Assembly (NCBI RefSeq): GCF_001708965.1
Contig: NZ_LVJW01000006.1
Coordinates: forward strand, 62,001 to 126,000
Length of the DNA stretch: 64,000 nt
Reading direction: 5' to 3'
From: Candidatus Thiodiazotropha endoloripes
Lineage (GTDB): Bacteria > Pseudomonadota > Gammaproteobacteria > Chromatiales > Chromatiaceae
Shown: in pieces, positions 55,951 through 64,000 of the stretch
How positions within the stretch are numbered: the first letter of the stretch is position 1
Layout of the letters: the number at the start of each line of letters is the position of its first letter
Translations under genes and position numbers: made by a program
Notes under the pieces: model-generated
What the model was told of the DNA's origin: nothing
The model's input: the letters and a program-made list of their open reading frames with translations, nothing else
Databases searched by the model: none

Positions 55951-55976
55951 GTGCCTGATTAGGCCCTAGTAACCCG
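55951..55976 (+). repeat. Dispersed repeat, degraded copy D
   Basis: GTGCCTGATTAGGCCCTAGTAACCC-like; shares GTGCCTG-TTAGG-CCT-GT-AAC with copy B and its preceding bases. Same orientation, about 130 bp from copy B, and 10 bp before glcF. Confidence 0.35.
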
Positions 55977-55985
55977 CCGAAGATT

Positions 55986-57248
55986 ATGCAGACTCAATTA
56001 ACCTCCGACATTCTATCATCTGAACACGGCCAGGAAGCGGAAGCCATTCTGCGCAACTGCGTGCATTGTGGATTCTGCACCGCTACCTGTCCGACCTATC
56101 AGCTGCTCGGCAGTGAACTGGACAGCCCCCGTGGTCGAATCTATCAGGTGAAACAGTTACTTGAGGGGGCCAGTCCCAGTGCCGCGGTACAGCAGCATCT
56201 CGATCGCTGCCTGTTGTGCCGTGCCTGTGAAACCACCTGTCCATCCGGGGTTGACTACAGTCGGTTGCTTGAGATCGGACGACAACATCTGCATCAGCGG
56301 CAATCCCGCACTCTACCCGACAGATCAGTTAGATGGCTGCTGCGCAAAGTGATTCCCCGCAGTGATCTGTTTGCCACCCTGCTGAATCTGGGCAGGCTGT
56401 TCAAACCGCTGCTGCCATCAACCCTGAGCCGTGTGATTCCAAAAAAAGTGTCGATCGGTGAGAGCGAATGGCCGCCACTCCGGCACAGCCGGAAAATGCT
56501 CATCCTGGATGGCTGCGTTCAACCAGCCCTGGCGCCAAATATCAATCTGGCGACTGCCCAGGTACTGGACCGGCTCGGCATCTCAGTGATCACCACTCCC
56601 AAAGCCGGCTGCTGCGGCGCAGTCGAACACCATCTGGATGATCATGAGGCGTCACGCCAGGCCGCAAGACGCAACATTGACCAGTGGTTGCCCCTGCTCC
56701 AGGATCAGGCCGAGGCCCTGGTGATCACAGCCAGCGGCTGTACTCAGATGGTGAAGGAGTACGACAGATTACTGGCTGATGATCCGCAATATGCCGACAA
56801 GGCCAGACAGCTTGTCAACCATTGCAAGGACATCGCTGAGATCATTCAGCAGGAAGATATCGACCCCCTGAGGCAGTCGATGAGCAATCCCCCCAGGATC
56901 GCTTTTCACGCCTCCTGCACGCTGCAGCATGGACAGCAGATCAGCGGGGTGGTAGAGACGATTCTGAGCCGTATCGGCTATCAACTGACCCCGGTTGCCG
57001 AAGCCCATCTCTGCTGTGGTTCAGCGGGCACCTATTCGATCCTGCAACCGGAACTCTCAAACCAACTGGGTGAGCGTAAAACCGAGGCTCTGATGAAGGG
57101 GCAACCGGAACTGATCGCAACTGCCAATATCGGTTGCCTGAGCCATATCAGCAAAACCGCACCGGACAGCACACCGGTTGTGCATTGGATCGAGCTGCTC
57201 TCTCCCAGCCACTTACAAGCTCCAACTGAAAAATCAGCAAGCCGGTAA
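55986..57248 (+). CDS. glcF: Glycolate oxidase iron-sulfur subunit GlcF
   Basis: GlcF carries electrons of glycolate dehydrogenase. The 420-aa protein has two [4Fe-4S] motifs, NCVHCGFCTATCPTY and RCLLCRACETTCPSG, and two CCG domains (KAGCCGAVEHH and CCGSAGTYS). GlcD and GlcE, with which it normally forms an operon, are not in the window upstream or downstream. Calvin-cycle organisms make glycolate through Rubisco oxygenation, so this fits the CbbY evidence (inference). A weak TAACCAG/CTGGTTA stem-loop lies at its stop. Confidence 0.93.
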   Translation: MQTQLTSDILSSEHGQEAEAILRNCVHCGFCTATCPTYQLLGSELDSPRGRIYQVKQLLEGASPSAAVQQHLDRCLLCRACETTCPSGVDYSRLLEIGRQHLHQRQSRTLPDRSVRWLLRKVIPRSDLFATLLNLGRLFKPLLPSTLSRVIPKKVSIGESEWPPLRHSRKMLILDGCVQPALAPNINLATAQVLDRLGISVITTPKAGCCGAVEHHLDDHEASRQAARRNIDQWLPLLQDQAEALVITASGCTQMVKEYDRLLADDPQYADKARQLVNHCKDIAEIIQQEDIDPLRQSMSNPPRIAFHASCTLQHGQQISGVVETILSRIGYQLTPVAEAHLCCGSAGTYSILQPELSNQLGERKTEALMKGQPELIATANIGCLSHISKTAPDSTPVVHWIELLSPSHLQAPTEKSASR

Positions 57249-57370
57249 CCAGGTTTCACCGTCTGGTTATCAGTCACAGCGAACAGGAATGCGATCCCCT
57301 GCTGCAACTCTGATCCTCTATTTTCGATTATTCCTTAACAATGTCTAATTACACCAATCGCAAACCGAGT

Positions 57371-57397
57371 TAAAGCTGATATGTGTCCGGCCGATAA
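57371..57397 (+). promoter_or_regulatory. Sigma-28 (FliA)-like promoter
   Basis: TAAAGCTG, 11 nt, GCCGATAA: exact TAAA-N15-GCCGATAA spacing of the sigma-28 consensus. The start would be near 57405, giving a leader of about 230 nt before slt. Confidence 0.55.
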
Positions 57398-57460
57398 AAC
57401 AATTATCACACATCGTTCCTGAGAGTTTCCTCGCAGGACAATTTTTTTACAATTCAGGCA

Positions 57461-57489
57461 TTATAAGTCGTACTTTTTCAGCTTATACT
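57461..57489 (+). promoter_or_regulatory. Sigma-70-like promoter for slt
   Basis: TTATAA (57461-57466), 17-nt spacer, TATACT (57484-57489). Confidence 0.45.
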
Positions 57490-57635
57490 CGCCTAGAAAT
57501 ATTGTGTAAGCCTACGCGTTGGGCCGATCCTGATTCCGGATTCATAAAAACAACAAAACACCAACGCAGTTAACTGGGGTGATCTGATATCAGCAGAGCA
57601 TCCCGTTGGTAGAATACCTGCAACGGATGACCTAA

Positions 57636-59606
57636 ATGACCATGACATCTGTTTTTGCCAAATCGCTCTGCTTCGGATTGTTGATCAGTCTGCTGCCCAT
57701 CACTAGCCTGGCAGTTGAGGTCAATCTGAATGAAGAGAATCTGGCGTTACAAAGAGAACGCTTCCTGCAAGCTGAGACAGCACTCTCAAAAGGTGACCTG
57801 GCAACCTACCAGGCCTTAAGAGAGGAGTTGATTGGCTACCCGCTACTGGTCTACCTGGATTACCAGGAGACGGTGAAACATATCGACCAGCAATCAGTTC
57901 AAAGCATCAGCAACAGACTCTCTCGCCTCGAAGGGACACCACTGCAGAGTATGCTCAACAATCAGTGGCTCAGGTTTCTGTCGAAACACAATCTTTGGCA
58001 GACCTATCTGCAATTCTCCAAGCCCGGAGGCAGTGTCAGACAGCAGTGTCGCAGACTCCAGGCCATGCTAGAAACCGGACAGACTGAACAGGCCTACTCC
58101 GAGGTTCCCGGATTGTGGCTCAGCGGCAGATCCCAACCCAAGGTATGCGACCCGGTATTCAAAAGCTGGATCGATGCAGGTCATCTCACTGAACAGCAGG
58201 TTTGGCAACGATTCAATATGGCGATGTCCCAGCGTCAGACCAGGTTGGCCAACTATCTGAAACGCTATCTGAGTAAACCGGAGCAGCAGATCGCAGACCT
58301 CTGGCTGAAACTCTATCGCCAACCCCGTAAAGTTGCGAAGCTGTATGGCATCGATCACCCGATGAAGGATGAGATGGCCATCCAGATCATCCAAAAACTG
58401 GCTTGGCGCGATGTGGAAGCGGCATTCGGGGCATGGGAAAAACTCCAACCCATGGGGGTATTCTCAGACAAACAGCAACAAAAGGCGATCTATGCATTGG
58501 CCGGTGGACTGGCAAGAGAACCGGACAAGCAGCTTACTCAGCGTTTCAACCAGCTCCTGCCGGAACAGCTGAAACTGGATAGTAGAGTTTCGGAGAAAAC
58601 CCTGCAGGCCGCGCTCCAGGTTAATGACTGGGTTTGGGTACTGCAGCTCGTGGAATCCCTCTCTGCAACGGAAAAACAGCAGGCCCAATGGCAATACTGG
58701 CATGCCCGTGCCCTGACCAAGCTGGATCGGGAAAATGAAGCAAGAGCAATTCTCAGGCGCCTTTCCCAGGAGCGCAGTTACTATGGCTTCATGGCGGCGA
58801 ACCAATTGGGAATACCGCCGAAACTGGAGCATATCGCACTGCAGTCAGATCAGGCGATCACAGCCGTAATGGCCTTGAACCCAGGTCTGCAAAGAGCCCG
58901 TGAACTGCACACCCTGAAGCGCCCCATGTCAGCCCGCAGGGAGTGGAACCTGGCACTGAAAAATGCCACACCAGATGAGTTGAAGGCGGCAGCACACCTG
59001 GCGCAAAACTGGAACTGGCCATCACAAAGCATCATCACCCTGGCGAAACTACGCCACTGGAACGATCTGGAGTTGCGCTTTCCCCTGGCGCACCAGGAGA
59101 CCATCACCGGGCAGGCCCGGGGGCACGGCATCGATCGAGCCTGGGTCTATGCCATACTGCGCCAGGAGAGCGCTTTTATCAGTGATGCCAGATCCTCAGC
59201 CGGGGCAAGGGGCCTGATGCAGCTGATGCCAAAAACCGCCAAGCAGGTAGCGAAGGAGCTTAAACATACGCCGCTCAAACTGGACGATCTGTTTCGGCCG
59301 GAAGTGAATATCAGGCTGGGTACCGGTTATTTGAATAAGATTTACCGACAGTTACAGGAGAATCCGGTATTGGCGACAGCGGCCTATAATGCAGGCCCAC
59401 ATCGAGTGAAAAGCTGGTTGCCAGATCAAACTCAGGCCACCGATATCTGGATTGAGACGATCCCCTTCCACGAGACCAGGGAGTATCTGAAGCGGGTACT
59501 GGCCTATACGGTGATCTATAACTACCGTCTCGGTGAACAGTCCAAAGTGGTCCCTAAAAAGTGGTTGGCTCCAATCGAGGCCAAAAACCGGGCTTCAGGA
59601 GTCTGA
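57636..59606 (+). CDS. slt: Soluble lytic murein transglycosylase
   Basis: Slt cleaves the MurNAc-GlcNAc bond of peptidoglycan with 1,6-anhydro product. The 656-aa protein has a signal peptide (SLCFGLLISLLPITSLAVE), a long alpha-superhelical U-domain, and a C-terminal SLT domain with the catalytic Glu in ILRQESAFISDARSSAGARGLMQLMP, then AAYNAGPHRVKSWLP. ATG 57636. Its 3' end overlaps the convergent cyclase-like gene by 12 nt. Confidence 0.95.
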   Translation: MTMTSVFAKSLCFGLLISLLPITSLAVEVNLNEENLALQRERFLQAETALSKGDLATYQALREELIGYPLLVYLDYQETVKHIDQQSVQSISNRLSRLEGTPLQSMLNNQWLRFLSKHNLWQTYLQFSKPGGSVRQQCRRLQAMLETGQTEQAYSEVPGLWLSGRSQPKVCDPVFKSWIDAGHLTEQQVWQRFNMAMSQRQTRLANYLKRYLSKPEQQIADLWLKLYRQPRKVAKLYGIDHPMKDEMAIQIIQKLAWRDVEAAFGAWEKLQPMGVFSDKQQQKAIYALAGGLAREPDKQLTQRFNQLLPEQLKLDSRVSEKTLQAALQVNDWVWVLQLVESLSATEKQQAQWQYWHARALTKLDRENEARAILRRLSQERSYYGFMAANQLGIPPKLEHIALQSDQAITAVMALNPGLQRARELHTLKRPMSARREWNLALKNATPDELKAAAHLAQNWNWPSQSIITLAKLRHWNDLELRFPLAHQETITGQARGHGIDRAWVYAILRQESAFISDARSSAGARGLMQLMPKTAKQVAKELKHTPLKLDDLFRPEVNIRLGTGYLNKIYRQLQENPVLATAAYNAGPHRVKSWLPDQTQATDIWIETIPFHETREYLKRVLAYTVIYNYRLGEQSKVVPKKWLAPIEAKNRASGV

Positions 59607-62090
59607 CTCCAGGCTGAGAGGAATAACCTCCTCTGTCTGCTGACCATCCATCTGATTCGGTGCGCGTTTTGCGTTAAGGCGTTTTTTAACCTTACTGATC
59701 AGTTCCGGATCGGTCACTACTTCATAGAAACTGGCATCGGCCAGTACCGCACTGGGCATATTATTCTCACGCTGCCAGGTCTTGATCACAGCCTCTCTGA
59801 TGACCAGCCAGTGAGCACTGCCCCTGCGGTCGACAAACCTGCCTACATGATAGGTATCCCCTTCACCGGAACGGCTATGCACTTTCATCTTGTGCAGTAC
59901 CATTTCCGATTTAAGCTTTTTGAATGCGGGAGGAGCTAACTCAATTCCGTTGACATTGTAACGCAGTCGTCTGGCACTTTTTTTATCACTACCGCCATCA
60001 TCGGAAAAAACCTCAACACGATGACGTTGGCTTTTACGCCAACTGGTGTCATAGCGTAACTCAGAGGAACAGGACGATAATCTGTCTGCTTCGTTGATGG
60101 CGGGTGAAATCATGATTTTACGCTGCTCATCATTCAGATAGGCCGGTGCCTCACTACTGAACGCAATACCCAGGCCCAACTCCAGTTTAGGCAGATTATG
60201 TGCACTGTTCTGGTTGTTTTGTGCTTCCATGACCAGCAGAATCTTTCTCGCCAGACCACAGGCATTGGCGACCGTCATCCCCTGAGTGGTCATAGCGCCT
60301 GTCTCCAGAACACTGAGGATCAGAGCATCCCCCTCAACAAACACCTTCTTGGCACCAAAGCGATTCAGCAGCTTGGTGATCGGTCCAAAAAAGTTCATGC
60401 TGAAATGGGTGGCCGGGTTGAGCCGTTTCTCAACCAGTTGACTGGTGATTTCAGTAGAACCTCTGACATCCGCTTTGAGAATTGCATGAGCTTTGATCTT
60501 GCCTTCCTGTGCATCAGCATCCTGACTGAGACGGAACTCATACAGACTGCCGTTATCCCGCGACAACTGAATGCTTTCGCTGTCCTGCAAAATATTCAAT
60601 TGGCTCATCTGTTGATAGGTGTAGTAGGCCAGCTTCAGATCTCTGCGGAAGGTTAGAAAATCCTTCAGATAGCGTATCGCATAGCTCTGTTGCTTGTTTG
60701 CCGGCATGCGGCGGATATATCCATGGACAACATCAAGCGCCTTGACAACCGATGCACCTTTGTCGGCTGTTGATGAGAGTTTTTTCAGTAGAGTTCTTTT
60801 CGGAAGCGCATCCACCAGGTAGTGATAAATATCCCGATTTGAGAGCAAACCGTTAAACTGCCGATAGAGTTTTTCTGTACGATAAGCCGCAATTGCACGA
60901 CGCGTCAGTCCGGATCGATCAAACTGTTTCAGCAGGTTCGATTTCAACTGCTGCTGTACTTGATTGAACTCGGGATCATCCCAGAGCCCCTTGTTGTGTT
61001 TAACAGGAGCACGGGAAAACCAACCACTCTTGGCGTCACCACTCTGCTTAAGCAGCATCTCCATATTTCTCGGGTCATCCAACCAACTGACATAAATCTC
61101 CTTGAACTCTTGAGCAGAAAGATTGCGTTCCAACAATCGTTGACCCTCAAGAAAATCTGAAAATCCGCTATGACGCTCTCGCTGGGTGATTTGAAACTGA
61201 GTCGTATCTCCCGATTTCGGGCTATCGACTTCAGGCGCTTGAGGCTTCGCCCATTCAGGGAGATAGTTGCTGTAGGTTGTGGTGATATAGCGATTAGCCA
61301 GATCAAAGTAGTTGCCGCCTTCCCGATCGACACAAAGCAACGGATAGTGATTCAGCAGATACTCTTCACTGGTAAGATCCGGAAGATGCAGTAACGGATT
61401 GAACAAGATCTGCTTCGAGACTACCCAGGAGTTGCCAACAACGGATTTACGCATTTTGCGCAGCTCCTTCGATTCAAGGCGCTGTACGATCTTGAACAGG
61501 CGACTCAAGGTACGGTAACGAATCCCCGGTTCGAGGCGGGCCAGACTGACCAGCCGTTCGTGCATCTCCATGGCTCTGCCACTGTGCAGATCGGCAGTGG
61601 ATTCGACATCCTGCTGTAACTGTCCCCGCAGCCTCGTTAGCGCACTCTGTGGTGCATCCAACATCAACTTGAGTAACACCAGATGCAGCAATTGCAGCAG
61701 TTCTTTGACTGCCGCATTGGCATGAATCTGTTCCAGCGCACCCTGCAGAATACTGCGATAGTTTGATTTAAAACTCTCGATATCCGCACCGGACGAGAAC
61801 TGTCCGGTATGGGCCCAACCATGTTTAGCCAGATCTTCGTGGACAATCTTGTCAACCAGGGATAACAGTGAACTACGGAATTGATGGCTGATCGCCACAT
61901 CGATACGTCGATTGTCTATGCCGATTTGAAACTGCTCCAGACTGACCTGCCATGAGGGACAGCGTCGTAGCGGCGCAAGAAATTCTGCAACATTCGGTTG
62001 AACGCCCAAGGTGATACAAATCCTCAATGTATTGGTGGATTGATGGTTCGGTGGGCCCTCCTGAAAGTTCAGCTGACATGAACTTTGCAT
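59595..62090 (-). CDS. Large protein with class III nucleotidyl cyclase-like domain
   Basis: This protein of about 831 aa has a long helical N-terminal region (to about 520, no recognised motif, no membrane segment) and a domain at about 535-690 resembling class III cyclases: ILKADVRGSTEITSQL (metal Asp), FVEGDALILSV (second Asp), and ISPAINEADRLSS (the N-x-x-x-R pair of the transition-state helix). The core residues seem kept, but the domain is divergent and activity is uncertain. The last 150 residues form an extra domain. ATG 62090 is chosen; ATG 62117 and TTG 62129 are alternatives. The 3' end overlaps slt. Confidence 0.75.
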   Translation of the reverse strand: MQSSCQLNFQEGPPNHQSTNTLRICITLGVQPNVAEFLAPLRRCPSWQVSLEQFQIGIDNRRIDVAISHQFRSSLLSLVDKIVHEDLAKHGWAHTGQFSSGADIESFKSNYRSILQGALEQIHANAAVKELLQLLHLVLLKLMLDAPQSALTRLRGQLQQDVESTADLHSGRAMEMHERLVSLARLEPGIRYRTLSRLFKIVQRLESKELRKMRKSVVGNSWVVSKQILFNPLLHLPDLTSEEYLLNHYPLLCVDREGGNYFDLANRYITTTYSNYLPEWAKPQAPEVDSPKSGDTTQFQITQRERHSGFSDFLEGQRLLERNLSAQEFKEIYVSWLDDPRNMEMLLKQSGDAKSGWFSRAPVKHNKGLWDDPEFNQVQQQLKSNLLKQFDRSGLTRRAIAAYRTEKLYRQFNGLLSNRDIYHYLVDALPKRTLLKKLSSTADKGASVVKALDVVHGYIRRMPANKQQSYAIRYLKDFLTFRRDLKLAYYTYQQMSQLNILQDSESIQLSRDNGSLYEFRLSQDADAQEGKIKAHAILKADVRGSTEITSQLVEKRLNPATHFSMNFFGPITKLLNRFGAKKVFVEGDALILSVLETGAMTTQGMTVANACGLARKILLVMEAQNNQNSAHNLPKLELGLGIAFSSEAPAYLNDEQRKIMISPAINEADRLSSCSSELRYDTSWRKSQRHRVEVFSDDGGSDKKSARRLRYNVNGIELAPPAFKKLKSEMVLHKMKVHSRSGEGDTYHVGRFVDRRGSAHWLVIREAVIKTWQRENNMPSAVLADASFYEVVTDPELISKVKKRLNAKRAPNQMDGQQTEEVIPLSLESDS

Positions 62091-62395
62091 CCAACCAGGC
62101 CACCGTAAAACTATCATGAAACTCAGCAAGTTACATTGTGTGAGTCTAGATGATGAGGGTCAAGAATTAAACGTTACAAAATGAGATTTATTCACATCAG
62201 AACAGAAATGTGAACACCGTTTTAATATTACAGCGATCAATAATTGATCCGACTGCATGTTTTTGCCGTCAGCCCAATCGCTCTTGGGGAGGAATCAGAT
62301 GGATTAGTGGCAGTAATGTTATGTCGATGATCTTAAGTAGGGCAGATCACTTTTGGTATAAACACTGGGTTACACCATTGCCTGGTCAATCCGGA
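62091..62395. other. Intergenic region between cyclase-like gene and rsd
   Basis: About 300 bases on the minus-strand side between the two same-direction genes. No promoter, repeat or gene was recognised with confidence. Confidence 0.4.
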
Positions 62396-62845
62396 CTATC
62401 GGTCAAGCATGGTTGCCAGTAGCTGATCTTCCAGTTCGATTCGCACAGCCAGCTCTTCACCAAGTTGACAAAGATCTTCCGATAAGTGGTCCAGCTGTAA
62501 CTCATGGTCAGACAGATCGTAGCGGTCATTGAAACTGACTGCGATTTCACTCGCCCTGACGAACTCTGGATAGATTTTTTCGGCGACCTGCAGTACGCCG
62601 CTGCGTCGCTCATTGCCGTTACTCACATGACCGAAGACTTCAAAGTGGCCAAATGCGATGTAGTCGATCAGAACCTGACAAAAGGTCTGTAACTGCTGAT
62701 CCAATGAAGCAGACCGGTGGTATGGCTCCAGACCTGCCACTTCACAAAACAAGACCAACATCTCTTGTCGCTCTTTTAAGAGCTTGTCAATCAGATCTCG
62801 AGTGACGGTTCTGCGCTCTTCTGCTGCTCCCCCTTGAGAACTCAT
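62396..62845 (-). CDS. rsd: Rsd/AlgQ family anti-sigma-70 regulator
   Basis: The 149-aa all-helical protein has RDLIDKLLKERQEMLVLFCEVAGLEPY and LQTFCQVLIDYIAFGHFEVFGHV, the Rsd/AlgQ signature. Rsd binds sigma-70 and shifts polymerase to other sigma factors in stationary phase; AlgQ also affects alginate genes. GGAGGG sits 4 nt before ATG 62845. Confidence 0.9.
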   Translation of the reverse strand: MSSQGGAAEERRTVTRDLIDKLLKERQEMLVLFCEVAGLEPYHRSASLDQQLQTFCQVLIDYIAFGHFEVFGHVSNGNERRSGVLQVAEKIYPEFVRASEIAVSFNDRYDLSDHELQLDHLSEDLCQLGEELAVRIELEDQLLATMLDR

Positions 62846-63522
62846 CAAACCCTCCGTAACGGCATAATATTTCTAGTAATCTCAATTCGGCAAGATGCTA
62901 AAACAACCGCCGGTCAGAGTGAACATTCAATTGTAAAGCGCATCATGCACCGATGGTGACACTTCACATAAAACCAAAACCCGTAGAATCAGTCTAAAAA
63001 GTCAGGAACAGGCTCTGAAAGAAATTACAATATCACAACAATCACGATTAATGTATGTCACGAACTGTAAAGTATAATCCGATGATATCATGCATTTTTG
63101 CAGTGTGGCGACCGTTATTGGTCAAGTTAAGACAAATCCAACAGACCCAGCTGGATTATGGTTTGCTCATCCGGCCGGGCTTGACCACACACATCCCGCC
63201 TTGATGGTCACTAAACAGCCCCAACTGGACCGATCGGATAGATGTTAACAATCCCAAGCGAATAACCCGGCCGATAAATTGCAATTATCAATCCACAGCC
63301 ATAGTATGTTTAGAGTGCCACTTGCACATCGGCATGAAATGATTGGCGTAACACGATTAAGCTGCAATCGAACTGAACTCCTGCAGAGCTTAATACAGGT
63401 GCAAGGTAGACGAGTTACAATCCAGCAAAATCGATCGATTTCATCGCGGAATATTGGAATCTCAAAACATGCCTTCCATCACCACCAACCTGGATCTTGT
63501 TTAAGGAACCTGTGAACAAGTC
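62846..63522. other. Intergenic region, candidate regulatory signals
   Basis: About 680 bases. It contains TATAAT at 63073-63078 without a good -35, a 10-bp ATGATATCAT palindrome nearby, and CCGGCCGATAAA at 63268-63279, which repeats the -10 part of the sigma-28-like site near slt but lacks its TAAA. No gene is supported. Confidence 0.4.
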
Positions 63523-64000
63523 ATGGACCATCACCCTGTTGAAAAAAAAGATTGTTTGTTGCCTGCAAACCTCACCAGTAGCGGGCAATTGCATGGCTTG
63601 TACAACTTCAAGCGATACAATTTGAAACGCAAACAGTCTGCTATGGGTTGGCTCAGGAAAAGCTTGATCTGCTTGATGCTGCTGCTTCCGCTGGGCTTAT
63701 CCCAAAGCCATGCGGCAAATTCCGCATCCCAGATCATGAGTAGCGCCATGCTTGCCATGATGGACACCATGGGTGATCTGGCTCATCGCTATAAACGGGG
63801 AGACAACTGGTATAACGACAGCTACCGGATCAACCCGAATCCCTACCCCTACGGGTCCCCACCAACCTATCCGGAGTACTATCCGCCAGCACAGCCTTCC
63901 GGGCCTTACCCTATGCCCCCCCATTACACAACCCAGCCTCGCTCTGAAGTCGATGGTATCTGGATTGGTCAGGGTGGAGAGATCGTACTGGTGATGTATG
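63523..64000 (+). CDS. Secreted protein, Pro/Tyr-rich, cut by window end
   Basis: A frame open from ATG 63523 (or ATG 63643) to the right edge. From 63643 the product begins with a signal peptide (MGWLRKSLICLMLLLPLGL, cleavage after SHA). It then has a Tyr/Pro-rich segment (NPYPYGSPPTYPEYYPPAQP), and ends in the visible part with a domain start SEVDGIWIGQGGEIVLVMY. The longer start would add 40 residues that mask the signal peptide, so 63643 is more likely. No family is named; the C-terminal end is outside the window. Confidence 0.6.
   Translation, partial: MDHHPVEKKDCLLPANLTSSGQLHGLYNFKRYNLKRKQSAMGWLRKSLICLMLLLPLGLSQSHAANSASQIMSSAMLAMMDTMGDLAHRYKRGDNWYNDSYRINPNPYPYGSPPTYPEYYPPAQPSGPYPMPPHYTTQPRSEVDGIWIGQGGEIVLVMY

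Larger units (their letters stand above)
57249..57635 (+). promoter_or_regulatory. Intergenic region upstream of slt
   Basis: About 390 bases with two promoter candidates (57371-57397 and 57461-57489). It holds no gene. Confidence 0.5.

Noticed and set aside
63268-63279. Second sigma-28 promoter before the last gene
   Set aside because: The -10 part GGCCGATAAA is present but no TAAA at the right distance (the bases there are ATCC).
1-64000. CRISPR array, tRNA or rRNA genes, insertion sequences
   Set aside because: No regularly spaced direct repeats, no tRNA-like cloverleaf or rRNA sequence, and no transposase motif was recognised on reading; short repeats were instead reported as dispersed elements.

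Overview
The window is a 64-kb piece of a gammaproteobacterial chromosome. The strongest evidence is one long minus-strand supercluster. In transcription order (high to low coordinates) it runs rpsB-tsf-pyrH-frr-uppS-cdsA-dxr-rseP-bamA-skp-lpxD-fabZ-lpxA-lpxB, then rnhB, dnaE, accA and tilS, which is the classical order of this phylum region. A CbbY-type Calvin-cycle phosphatase, an exosortase-A-type acyl-CoA ligase, a GlcF subunit and a cysZ-like gene fit an autotrophic, free-living or symbiotic sulfur-oxidising lineage (Chromatiales / Sedimenticola / Thiodiazotropha-like). That placement is inference. No rRNA, tRNA, CRISPR array, transposase or prophage gene was recognised.

Region 1 (1-12.7 kb) holds tilS and accA, then a malonyl-CoA synthetase/thioesterase/zinc-ribbon operon. 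Next comes a two-gene unit (a 55-aa membrane peptide translationally overlapping a DUF4388-like protein) downstream of an AT-rich, gene-free region with a perfect 23-bp palindrome. An orphan DUF2282 (bufferin-precursor-like) gene, a TetR regulator divergent from a methyltransferase, and dnaE follow. Region 2 (12.7-16.7 kb) has a lipoprotein pair, a remnant of a glutamate-synthase-like gene lying in frame directly after the rnhB stop codon, rnhB and the exosortase-type ligase. Region 3 (16.7-31 kb) is the lipid A / outer-membrane assembly / isoprenoid / phospholipid / translation supercluster. It ends at a well-formed rpsB promoter with a leader of about 200 nt, next to a 164-bp inverted-repeat element. 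In this cluster skp, lpxD, probably fabZ, and lpxA do not start with ATG.

Region 4 (31-47.3 kb) contains map, glnD, a secreted-protein pair sharing one bidirectional terminator, cysZ, a cbbY-aminotransferase operon, dksA-gluQ, recJ-darP (darP apparently starts at ATC or ATT), a lone batD, a small SET-domain protein and dsbA. Region 5 (47.3-64 kb) contains an outer-membrane protein that seems to carry two beta-barrels in one chain, selO, a GST, a PilZ-like candidate c-di-GMP receptor, a Sel1 protein, a thioesterase, glcF, slt (with a sigma-28-like promoter far upstream), a large protein with a class III cyclase-like domain, an Rsd/AlgQ anti-sigma factor and a truncated secreted protein at the right edge. 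A short dispersed repeat (core GTTAGGGCCTGTTAA) occurs at least twice clearly and twice in degraded form.

The essential genes work as a growth module: translation factors, CDP-DAG and undecaprenyl-PP synthesis, BAM assembly, lipid A synthesis, replication and fatty acid synthesis. The accessory genes between its blocks are where unusual features concentrate.
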